64,000 nucleotides of DNA, taken from the NCBI GenBank assembly GCA_039619475.1, contig CM077116.1, positions 33,863,183-33,927,182 of the forward strand. The letters are read 5' to 3'. The notes beneath the pieces were generated by a model, which saw nothing but the letters and a program-made list of their open reading frames with translations, was not told the origin of the DNA and did not search any database. Within the stretch, counting starts at the first letter, position 1; each line of letters opens with the position of its first letter. A program made the translations under genes and the position numbers. Origin of the DNA: Icerya purchasi (Eukaryota; Arthropoda; Insecta; Hemiptera; Monophlebidae). Positions 12,205-21,352 of this stretch are shown here, in pieces.

Positions 12205-12415
12205 CGGTTGATAACTACATTGTTAGTTATTAGTTATAAATTAATGGAAATGATAACTAAATTTTTAGTTATTAGTTATAAATTAATGGAAATGATAACT
12301 ACATTGTTAGTTATTAGTTATAAATTAATGGAAATGATAACTAAATTTTTAGTTATTAGTTATAAATTAATGGAAATGATAACTAAATTTTTAGTTATTA
12401 GTTATAAATAAATGG
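12205..12415 (+). repeat. 42-bp subterminal tandem repeats of the hAT, right side
   Basis: About five copies of a 42-bp unit built on TAACTAAATTTTTAGTTATT followed by AGTTATAAATTAATGGAAAT, with decayed copies to about 12590. The period matches the left array and the core motif is shared, although the rest of the unit differs. An open frame across the array is an artefact of 42 being divisible by three. Confidence 0.8.
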
Positions 12416-13160
12416 TTCGATGACTAAATTTTTAATTATTAATTACGAATGACCATAATTTGCAACTAAAATGTTACTTATTATTTATAAGCAGATTTAA
12501 TTTGTAACTAACTTTTATATTATTAGTTATGGATACATATAATTGATGATTAAATTTGTAGTTATTAGTTAAAAATTAGATAATTGCGTATTTTCGCAAC
12601 CCTGAGTTATAATTATAAATAAATGATTGCTTATTCAGCGTAATTTATGCCATAAAATATTTCGTGTCGTTTTCGAAACGAACTGTTCATTAGTAGTAAA
12701 TTTTGAACATTAAAAAATTATAATGCTTTATTTGATATGGGATATAACGACCAGATTATTCACTTCCTTGAATGTTTTTATAACTAATTTCTACTGTATC
12801 TTATAATTTGTCGTTTTATTATACTCCTTTTAGTGAGACATGCATTATGTAAAACTGATACTGTTCAAGATGTTGGCTGGATATTTTAGCATAAAAATTT
12901 AATTGTTTTTTTTAAGCAAATTCAAAATAATTGTAATAATTGATAAATTAAAATAATGATAAAATATAAATATTACATAGACTTAGAAAACAATAACAAC
13001 CAACATTTTGCAAAATTTTAACTTTTGTTTGTTTTTTATTGTACTTAAATAAAAATATGTAACGAGTTTTCACAGTTCCATATTATTAAAATTAAAATTA
13101 AAATTTTTGTTAGAAACCACATCACTTTTAAAAATACTAATAACGTTTTGAATATGTATA

Positions 13161-13452
13161 CAAGGGCGTCGCCAGCCGATGAGCCAGGGAGGGGCAAGAT
13201 GAGTTGCCAGCCGCCGGGGGGAGGGGCAAGATGATAGAAAGAGGATATGAGTTATAGGAAAAATAAAATTTATAAGTTGTAAAGGCTTAATATTTTATTA
13301 AACAAGAATAAAATCCTAATTAAAACATAAGCTTTCCAAACTGTCCATGATTACGCGCCTAGGAATACTCATCAATGCCAGTTGATTAAAAAGTTTCAAG
13401 GCTCCAGAGGGGGACAGCTACCCCTCCCTGCCCCCTGCTGACGACGCCCATG
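13161..13452. mobile_element. 292-bp hAT-type MITE nested in the hAT (layer E)
   Basis: The ends are CAAGGGCGTCGCCAGC and, from the right, CATGGGCGTCGTCAGC, an inverted repeat with two mismatches. The flanks TATGTATA (13153-13160) and TATGTATG (13453-13460) agree at seven of eight positions, as expected for an aged 8-bp duplication. Subterminal parts are G-rich and then C-rich. No coding capacity. Confidence 0.75.
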
Positions 13453-14524
13453 TATGTATGATATACACAGTCGATCATTGGGAACAGAGTTTAGTTTTTA
13501 ATGATGGACCGCATATATTCATTCGAATATTTTCAATAGTGACATAGTTTCTACCAAAAATTGTAATTTTCTTAAGGATAAAAGTTCTAATTATATTCTT
13601 ACTGAGTTTTTCGACACTAAAACGAATTACAACATTTTTACGTAGCACAATGTGCGAAGACAGGTTAAATGCTTTAGCTATGTTATCAATTGAAAAACAA
13701 ATGTTCCACAATATTCCTAACTTTCATGAAACTGTTATAGATTTTTTTTCTTTAAAGAAAGATAGAAGAATCGATTTAGTTTACAAGACTTTTAACTAAA
13801 AGTTATTAATATGCGCGCACACACACAGACACATACATATATATGTATATAATTTTTGATAACTTTTTTTCAATAAATATTTGTGTAATATTTAATATAT
13901 TTAATTGTGAACCTCCACTTCTGTTACTCACGAGCCGCCACTGATTTTTATACACATGTAAATACTGTTTTGTATATATTTTGTATATATTTTTTTCCTC
14001 AATATCTATTCATTCTCATATTGTATATATTTTTGCTAATTATTTTTAATCTTTTTCCGATCCTTTCCGATTTCCGTTTATTTAATTTATTTAGCGATCT
14101 ATCCTTCTCTCCCCCTCTTAACTTAAAGTACTGGTAATGACGAAATTTTCAAAAATCTGAACCAGTCGAGTATAATGTATATATAATTATTTAATTTTCG
14201 AATATATTTCCACATAATTTGTTCATATCTGTTTAGATTAAAAAATTAGATTTTTGTCTGTAATACACCATTTTTTTTATTTTTTTTGTGTGTAATAAGC
14301 GAATTTAACTGTTATACTTTTTCACGTACATCACGTATTTCCGCAGCTGTGAGAGTTTTCATCTGTTTGTAAGATACAACCTCTGACTCTAAATGTTCTC
14401 TAAATATTTTTTTTTTGAGCATAAATATTATAGAAATAGCCGAAGTATATTTTTTTCGTTTCTGACCATTTCTTCCGACCGTTCATAATTTTGTATTTTT
14501 TCTCCAATATGTATGCTCACTATC

Positions 14525-14910
14525 GTAGCGTAAACGTGCGTCGCTCATAACCTTACATGCATGTTGCCATACCGATGTATTAGATCGTGCGACAATGTTA
14601 TAGAATCTGCTGAAACAGGTTCTTCCCTTTCATATCTTTTGTAGAAACAGACTCACATGTACACACCTACACACCTACACACCCACACACACAAATATAA
14701 CCCAAAGAACACCTGCAAACTTCGTTCAGACACACCTGCATCCAACTTTCACCAAAGGAATGTGGTTTTTTCTGGTGCAACCCTCCCTTTTCAAAGGCAT
14801 GCTTCGAGCTCGAATGTCGAACGGATCTGATCGTGCAGGCAGTATTAGTGTTATGGTAAACGTGTGGAATTTGTTGAAGCTGTGTTCTTCACGCGTTATT
14901 AAAATATTCT
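14525..14910 (+). promoter_or_regulatory. upstream region of the 282-codon gene, paralogous to 5851-6230
   Basis: The same block order as upstream of the first gene, from GTAGCGTAAAC through CACCAAAGGAATGTGGTTTT to GTTCTTCACGC. It is followed by a very long pyrimidine-rich stretch ending in TTTTTTTAG (about 15032), a strong candidate 3' splice site 26 bp before the ATG. This supports a shared promoter and a 5'-UTR intron for both genes. A frame of 102 codons across it (14760-15068) is present in both arms but shows no protein-like pattern. Confidence 0.5.
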
Positions 14911-15060
14911 CAAGAACGATAAAGTCTGTAATTTCCTACGTCTTTTCTCTTTTTCGTTCGCTCTTTATTTTCTGTCTTTTTTCTCTCTTATTGCACGTTA
15001 TTCTTTTCGCTCTTATTTTCTCTCATTTTTTTAGTATAAATATTACAATAATAATCGAAT

Positions 15061-15909
15061 ATGAATAACAATACCGAATCGAATGTCGATAATGTCGCGG
15101 ATTTTATTCAAAATTTTTTCGTAAATGATAATGATAATTCAATGTTTCCGGACGATTTTCCAAATATACATATGCCGCCACCACCACCACCAGCAGAAGA
15201 AACATCATTACAAGGGCCTTCGCTACATTCATTCTCAGATTTCATTCCATTGGCTACATCAACACCTTTAGCATCACCGGTAATGACACAAGATTTGCAA
15301 ACTCCGTCGTTAGCGCAAGTACCTTTGGTACATGATGAAAAAGAATATAGCACAACAATGTTGGAATTACCCAAAGAAATATTTAACCGAAAAACAGTCG
15401 TCTATGTTAAAGACCCTAACGATCCAGAAAATAAAAATAGTTTCATGTATGCGGTTTTAGCAAAATTTACATCAAAACCGTCATCGATGTGGCAGTACAA
15501 TATTCTACAGAAAGTATACGATTTCAGCTTTATTCACTTACCGATCCAATCGCTGACTGATATTGAAACGTTTGAAAGAATAAACGCTGTATCAATCAAC
15601 TTATACAAGCTGATAGAAACCGACTATACAGATCAAAGTACATTCAACTACAAAATAAAAGTCGTGTACGCCTTCCGAAAAAATCACAGTTTGTTAAATC
15701 ATAAACATCACACAAACATATTATATTGGGGATTTAATGGAAATTATCAATTCGCATGGATAAAAAAATTCAGTCGATTGTTGCGGATCCAGTCGCCGAA
15801 AGCGAAATTTGTATGCTGGTCATGTCTCGATCCCATGAATACCGATTACGAACATAATAATACTCACAGATGTGACGCAGTCAGTTGGCGTAATATGCAC
15901 TATATGTAA
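15061..15909 (+). CDS. 282-aa protein resembling the N-terminal region of Polinton-type PolB ORFs, left (intact) copy
   Basis: The start ATG matches the MNNNTES start of the neighbouring gene. Residues 1-100 are low-complexity with a run of seven prolines near 40. From about 105 on the order MLELPKEIF, FMYAVLAKF, DFSFIHLPIQSLTDIETFER, INAVSINLYKL, NILYWGFNGNYQFAWIKKFS, RLL and a terminal FVCWSCLDP...NNTHRC finger follows a domain I know from the region before the protein-primed DNA polymerase in arthropod Polintons, adintovirus-like elements and their fragments. The protein stops right after the finger, so no exonuclease or palm domain follows. ATAAA shortly after the stop may serve polyadenylation. 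The right-arm copy is broken. Assignment is by pattern memory. Confidence 0.7.
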   Translation: MNNNTESNVDNVADFIQNFFVNDNDNSMFPDDFPNIHMPPPPPPAEETSLQGPSLHSFSDFIPLATSTPLASPVMTQDLQTPSLAQVPLVHDEKEYSTTMLELPKEIFNRKTVVYVKDPNDPENKNSFMYAVLAKFTSKPSSMWQYNILQKVYDFSFIHLPIQSLTDIETFERINAVSINLYKLIETDYTDQSTFNYKIKVVYAFRKNHSLLNHKHHTNILYWGFNGNYQFAWIKKFSRLLRIQSPKAKFVCWSCLDPMNTDYEHNNTHRCDAVSWRNMHYM

Positions 15910-16349
15910 TTAAATAAAGACGTATTTTTCGTATTCATAGATGTATTTTTATTTTTCAAAAAATCTTTTTACATTGTTTCATACAAATTAATGTAATCTA
16001 TATAATATAATAAATATTTTCATATGTATACATTTTTGTTTTTATTTTCCATAAACTTAAAATTCCAATTTTACTATTGTTGTTAATATATTCCAAACTC
16101 CAGTTTGTATTAAATCCTCTCGCTCCTTATGTTGAACAGACGAATCAATATTATTTAACTGTTCAGTTAAGTATGCAGAGTCTTTTTATCTTGCTTAACT
16201 TTAAAGATATATGATAGATTCTTTTTTCATTTGACAGTGTAAACGTTTTCTTCTTTTACAATTTTCTTATGCTTTATCACTATTAGAACATTTTTCATCA
16301 TTTTCTAACTAATTGTAAACATTCTTCCACTATTTCGTAATATGTTCTT

Positions 16350-16690
16350 ATGTTTTAGGACTTTTTGACCTATTTTTTTCACCAATTTATACTATTCCGA
16401 AGCATTTCATATGACTGAACGCTACTTAAGAAGTTTTTCGATAATTATCACCATTCCTCGCAATATTCATATGTTTTAACGCTTTTTACACTATTTTTCA
16501 CAAATTCATGATATTTCGCTTCATTTCTAATGTTTGAACGACTCATACACAGTTTTTCGACAATTTTTCACCGTACATCACTATATTTTTTTATGTTGTA
16601 TCACCTTTTATGAAGTCTTCATCAAATTTTACCTTCATTCAACAATATTTTCATTATTGTACCCCTTTGAACTGTTGTTTTACCCTAAAA
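16350..16690 (+). repeat. degenerate 60-bp tandem array near the palindrome centre, left
   Basis: Units begin with ATGTTTTAACGCTTTTTACA-like sequence at about 16350, 16411, 16471, 16530, 16592 and 16655, giving a period of 59-63 bp. Each contains a TTTTTCACAA/TTTTTCGACAA block. Units have diverged strongly from each other, yet the mirror array in the other arm matches unit for unit. No coding signal. Confidence 0.65.
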
Positions 16691-16716
16691 GCGAGTGTAT
16701 ATCTAATTTGTTATAA

Positions 16717-16929
16717 TTAAGAAAGAATGTAATGTATATTACAAATTTCCTTTCCTGGGAGTATGATTGTGTGCATGGAATAATAAACTCTGGTTAAATG
16801 GCAGACTGTATCCACCATCAAGCAGGGTGTGTAATGCGTGGTAATTAACTCTGGCATTTCACACATTGCAAGGAAGTTATGATATGTTTGAGCAAAAATT
16901 AGTTGTTGTATATCATTCATGTTAGCCAT
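16717..16929 (-). CDS. small open frame near the centre, left copy (uncertain)
   Basis: A 70-codon frame identical in protein to the copy at 18239-18451. A diverged paralogue of the DNA lies in the spacer, where a 62-codon frame (17467-17655, - strand) keeps PxLMW/PCLM, YY and other positions. The frame might be a small gene pointing outward from the centre, or simply a repeat that happens to be open. I do not recognise the sequence, and no promoter is evident. Confidence 0.25.
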   Translation of the reverse strand: MANMNDIQQLIFAQTYHNFLAMCEMPELITTHYTPCLMVDTVCHLTRVYYSMHTIILPGKEICNIHYILS

Positions 16930-17057
16930 TAAATGTTCACACTGAGAGGTGTAAGGGTGTCGTCATCATATGAACCATTACGATTTTTATAATTATAATA
17001 TACACTAAGCATGTATGTATTACAACGACCACATCAACTCTGTTAAGGACGGTAATG

Positions 17058-18110
17058 TTTGGGGGTAGATAGTGAACCGTTACATTAGAAGAGGAACATG
17101 GGTACATACATGGAAACATCATTAGCGATATTACATCACATGTATGTCATCAAATTTAACTAAAATATTGCGTCCATAGTAAAAAATGCGAGGATTTTTC
17201 CTAAGGGGTTAAATTTTATGTCTAAGATGGCGAATATAATAAAATTGATGCGATTTTAGCTGAAGATGGGGTATTTTATACTAAATTCGTTGTTTTACAC
17301 CTAAAGTGAGATTATTTGGGGAGTTAAACGGTCTTTTTTCATATAAAATTTTATGTTTTTTCTAAATGTGGCTATTTTTTGTCCTAAATGGAGTAATTTC
17401 TGTGTGAATGGCACTTTTTAGACTGACCTATATACTTCTTGATGTGATATTCCATTCATTGTGAAGTTATGCTTTGAAAGGATTTGTGTCTGGTTGTGGG
17501 AAGTTTCCGAACTTTTCTGATGCATCGATTATAGTATAATAGTTGTTGTGTGTTAGTGAGTTGATGGTGTTTGGATGGGAATAATAAATAGGGGTAAGAG
17601 GTGAAGTGTACCACATCAAGCAAGGAGAGCACTGTTTGATAATTAACTCTATCATTTAAACACATTGCAAGACCGTTATAATATGTTAAGTCAAAATTAG
17701 TTGTTGTATCTCGTTCAGGATTTTACATTAAACGATCACACTGAGAGACGCGATGGACTCGTCATCATCAAGATCTATGCAATCATTACATTATTTTTCA
17801 CTAATTTGTAATAACCATTTTTTTTTATGTTTTGAACGACTCTTATAATGTTTTTTGATAATTTTCATGGTACAAGCTTCATAATGTAAAGTAATTTTAA
17901 TTATTTCCACAGTCTTTACACACAAATAAAGCAATATATCTTAAGTACACTCAACATAATACAAATTTTTACAAACAGAAGTAAACAACGGATTTACTTA
18001 GAAATTTTAATAAAACTTAAGAATCATATTATATATGAAATTGCTTGTTTTTTCAATCAATGATCCAAACTAGCAGGTTTAGAATTATATCAGACCTCTA
18101 GTAAAAACCC
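17058..18110. other. unique spacer at the palindrome centre
   Basis: This is the only part of element C present once. It contains a degenerate array of TCTAAATGTGGCTATTTTTT-like units (about 17150-17420). It also has a diverged third copy of the arm-end sequence: 17450-17790 resembles 16730-17000, including TTAGTTGTTGTAT and CACACTGAGAG. A single 60-bp-type unit lies at about 17830-17900. No gene is recognised. Its mosaic of arm-like repeats suggests that the junction arose within, or next to, repeated DNA. Confidence 0.6.
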
Positions 18111-18238
18111 CATTACCGTCCTTAACAGAGTTGATGTGGTCGTTGTAATACATACATGCTTAGTGTATATTATAATTATAAAAATCGTAATGGTTCATAT
18201 GATGACGACACCCTTACACCTCTCAGTGTGAACATTTA

Positions 18239-18451
18239 ATGGCTAACATGAATGATATACAACAACTAATTTTTGCTCAAACATATCATAACTTCCTTGC
18301 AATGTGTGAAATGCCAGAGTTAATTACCACGCATTACACACCCTGCTTGATGGTGGATACAGTCTGCCATTTAACCAGAGTTTATTATTCCATGCACACA
18401 ATCATACTCCCAGGAAAGGAAATTTGTAATATACATTACATTCTTTCTTAA
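18239..18451 (+). CDS. small open frame near the centre, right copy (uncertain)
   Basis: Mirror copy of the 70-codon frame at 16717-16929, with the same translated sequence. It is divergent to its twin across the spacer. Unrecognised and possibly non-coding. Confidence 0.25.
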   Translation: MANMNDIQQLIFAQTYHNFLAMCEMPELITTHYTPCLMVDTVCHLTRVYYSMHTIILPGKEICNIHYILS

Positions 18452-18477
18452 TTATAACAAATTAGATATACACTCGC

Positions 18478-18818
18478 TTTTAGGGTAAAACAACAGTTCA
18501 AAGGGGTACAATAATGAAAATATTGTTGAATGAAGGTAAAATTTGATGAAGACTTCATAAAAGGTGATACAACATAAAAAAATATAGTGATGTACGGTGA
18601 AAAATTGTCGAAAAACTGTGTATGAGTCGTTCAAACATTAGAAATGAAGCGAAATATCATGAATTTGTGAAAAATAGTGTAAAAAGCGTTAAAACATATG
18701 AATATTGCGAGGAATGGTGATAATTATCGAAAAACTTCTTAAGTAGCGTTCAGTCATATGAAATGCTTCGGAATAGTATAAATTGGTGAAAAAAATAGGT
18801 CAAAAAGTCCTAAAACAT
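18478..18818 (-). repeat. degenerate 60-bp tandem array near the palindrome centre, right
   Basis: Mirror image of 16350-16690; the individual units keep the same unit-specific differences, so the array predates the inverted duplication or has been homogenised between arms. Confidence 0.65.
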
Positions 18819-19258
18819 AAGAACATGTTACGAAATAGTGGAAGAATGTTTACAATTAGTTAGAAAATGATGAAAAATGTTCTAATAGTGATAAAGCATA
18901 AGAAAATTGTAAAAGAAGAAAACGTTTACACTGTCAAATGAAAAAAGAATCTATCATATATCTTTAAAGTTAAGCAAGATAAAAAGACTCTGCATACTTA
19001 ACTGAACAGTTAAATAATATTGATTCGTCTGTTCAACATAAGGAGCGAGAGGATTTAATACAAACTGGAGTTTGGAATATATTAACAACAATAGTAAAAT
19101 TGGAATTTTAAGTTTATGGAAAATAAAAACAAAAATGTATACATATGAAAATATTTATTATATTATATAGATTACATTAATTTGTATGAAACAATGTAAA
19201 AAGATTTTTTGAAAAATAAAAATACATCTATGAATACGAAAAATACGTCTTTATTTAA

Positions 19259-20107
19259 TTACATATAGTGCATATTACGCCAACTGACTGCGTCACATCT
19301 GTGAGTATTATTATGTTCGTAATCGGTATTCATGGGATCGAGACATGACCAGCATACAAATTTCGCTTTCGGCGACTGGATCCGCAACAATCGACTGAAT
19401 TTTTTTATCCATGCGAATTGATAATTTCCATTAAATCCCCAATATAATATGTTTGTGTGATGTTTATGATTTAACAAACTGTGATTTTTTCGGAAGGCGT
19501 ACACGACTTTTATTTTGTAGTTGAATGTACTTTGATCTGTATAGTCGGTTTCTATCAGCTTGTATAAGTTGATTGATACAGCGTTTATTCTTTCAAACGT
19601 TTCAATATCAGTCAGCGATTGGATCGGTAAGTGAATAAAGCTGAAATCGTATACTTTCTGTAGAATATTGTACTGCCACATCGATGACGGTTTTGATGTA
19701 AATTTTGCTAAAACCGCATACATGAAACTATTTTTATTTTCTGGATCGTTAGGGTCTTTAACATAGACGACTGTTTTTCGGTTAAATATTTCTTTGGGTA
19801 ATTCCAACATTGTTGTGCTATATTATTTTTCATCATGTACCAAAGGTACTTGCGCTAACGACGGAGTTTGCAAATCTTGTGTCATTACCGGTGATGCTAA
19901 AGGTGTTGATGTAGCCAATGGAATGAAATCTGAGAATGAATGTAGCGAAGGCCCTTGTAATGATGTTTCTTCTGCTGGTGGTGGTGGTGGCGGCATATGT
20001 ATATTTGGAAAATCGTCCGGAAACATTGAATTATCATTATCATTTACGAAAAAATTTTGAATAAAATCCGCGACATTATCGACATTCGATTCGGTATTGT
20101 TATTCAT
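19259..20107 (-). pseudogene. 282-codon PolB-N-like gene, right copy, with a nonsense mutation
   Basis: Same gene as 15061-15909, but the codon after ...LVHDEK (residue 95, about 19820-19822) is TAA instead of GAA. This leaves a 94-codon N-terminal piece (19823-20107) and a downstream piece that is open from an internal methionine (19810). The rest is intact and nearly identical to the left copy. With only this single change, the mutation is recent relative to arm homogenisation; the left copy could still supply the protein. Confidence 0.85.
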
Positions 20108-20257
20108 ATTCGATTATTATTGTAATATTTATACTAAAAAAATGAGAGAAAATAAGAGCGAAAAGAATAACGTGCAATAAGAGAGAAAAAAGACAGAAAA
20201 TAAAGAGCGAACGAAAAAGAGAAAAGACGTAGGAAATTACAGACTTTATCGTTCTTG

Positions 20258-20643
20258 AGAATATTTTAATAACGCGTGAAGAACACAGCTTCAACAAATT
20301 CCACACGTTTACCATAACACTAATACTGCCTGCACGATCAGATCCGTTCGACATTCGAGCTCGAAGCATGCCTTTGAAAAGGGAGGGTTGCACCAGAAAA
20401 AACCACATTCCTTTGGTGAAAGTTGGATGCAGGTGTGTCTGAACGAAGTTTGCAGGTGTTCTTTGGGTTATATTTGTGTGTGTGGGTGTGTAGGTGTGTA
20501 GGTGTGTACATGTGAGTCTGTTTCTACAAAAGATATGAAAGGGAAGAACCTGTTTCAGCAGACTCTATAACATTGTCGCACGATCTAATACATCGGTATG
20601 GCAACATGCATGTAAGGTTATGAGCGACGCACGTTTACGCTAC
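20258..20643 (-). promoter_or_regulatory. upstream region of the right 282-codon gene
   Basis: Mirror copy of 14525-14910. The candidate 3' splice site (CTAAAAAAATGAG on the + strand near 20135) is also kept. Confidence 0.45.
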
Positions 20644-21352
20644 GATAGTGAGCATACATATTGGAGAAAAAATACAAAATTATGAACGGTCGGAAGAAAT
20701 GGTCAGAAACGAAAAAAATATACTTCGGCTATTTCTATAATATTTATGCTCAAAAAAAAAATATTTAGAGAACATTTAGAGTCAGAGGTTGTATCTTACA
20801 AACAGATGAAAACTCTCACAGCTGCGGAAATACGTGATGTACGTGAAAAAGTATAACAGTTAAATTCGCTTATTACACACAAAAAAAATAAAAAAAATGG
20901 TGTATTACAGACAAAAATCTAATTTTTTAATCTAAACAGATATGAACAAATTATGTGGAAATATATTCGAAAATTAAATAATTATATATACATTATACTC
21001 GACTGGTTCAGATTTTTGAAAATTTCGTCATTACCAGTACTTTAAGTTAAGAGGGGGAGAGAAGGATAGATCGCTAAATAAATTAAATAAACGGAAATCG
21101 GAAAGGATCGGAAAAAGATTAAAAATAATTAGCAAAAATATATACAATATGAGAATGAATAGATATTGAGGAAAAAAATATATACAAAATATATACAAAA
21201 CAGTATTTACATGTGTATAAAAATATATTTAAAAAATTTTAAAGAAAACATAAAAACGAACGGTCTGAAAAAAAATATATATGTACAAATACACACAAAA
21301 ATATACAGAAAAAATATACAAAATTGTTAAAAACGATCGAATTAATGAATTT

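Larger units (their letters stand above)
7447..13943 (+). mobile_element. autonomous-looking hAT transposon (layer D)
   Basis: The ends are inverted repeats: CAGTGGCGGCTCGT on the left and its complement ACGAGCCGCCACTG on the right. They are flanked by the exact 8-bp duplication ATTTTTAT typical of hAT transposition. The 6,497-bp element encodes a three-exon transposase (9547-11883) with all catalytic positions visible. Long non-coding flanks carry 42-bp tandem repeats on both sides of the gene (about 8680-8915 and 12205-12415). A small MITE sits near its right end. It inserted after the palindrome formed, because the other arm lacks it. I see no function for 7460-9540 apart from AT-rich repeats. 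Confidence 0.93.
2861..17057 (+). repeat. left arm of the element C inverted repeat
   Basis: This arm matches the reverse complement of 18111-26158 with only scattered substitutions, small indels and two large differences. Those are the 6,497-bp hAT plus its 8-bp duplication, present only here, and one fewer copy of a 355-bp tandem repeat. Both differences together account for the arm-length difference (14,197 against 8,048 bp). Identity ends at ...GGACGGTAATG (17057). Confidence 0.9.

Noticed and set aside
12208..12411. 67-codon frame MITTLLVISYKLMEM...
   Set aside because: Translation of the 42-bp tandem repeat; period divisible by three keeps it open.
13475..13711. 78-codon - strand frame in the hAT right flank
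   Set aside because: No recognisable motif, located in non-coding DNA between the MITE and the terminal repeat.
14760..15068. 102-codon frame upstream of the 282-codon gene
   Set aside because: It covers the shared promoter and pyrimidine tract, runs into the start of the real gene in another frame, and is hydrophobic only because of the T-rich tract.
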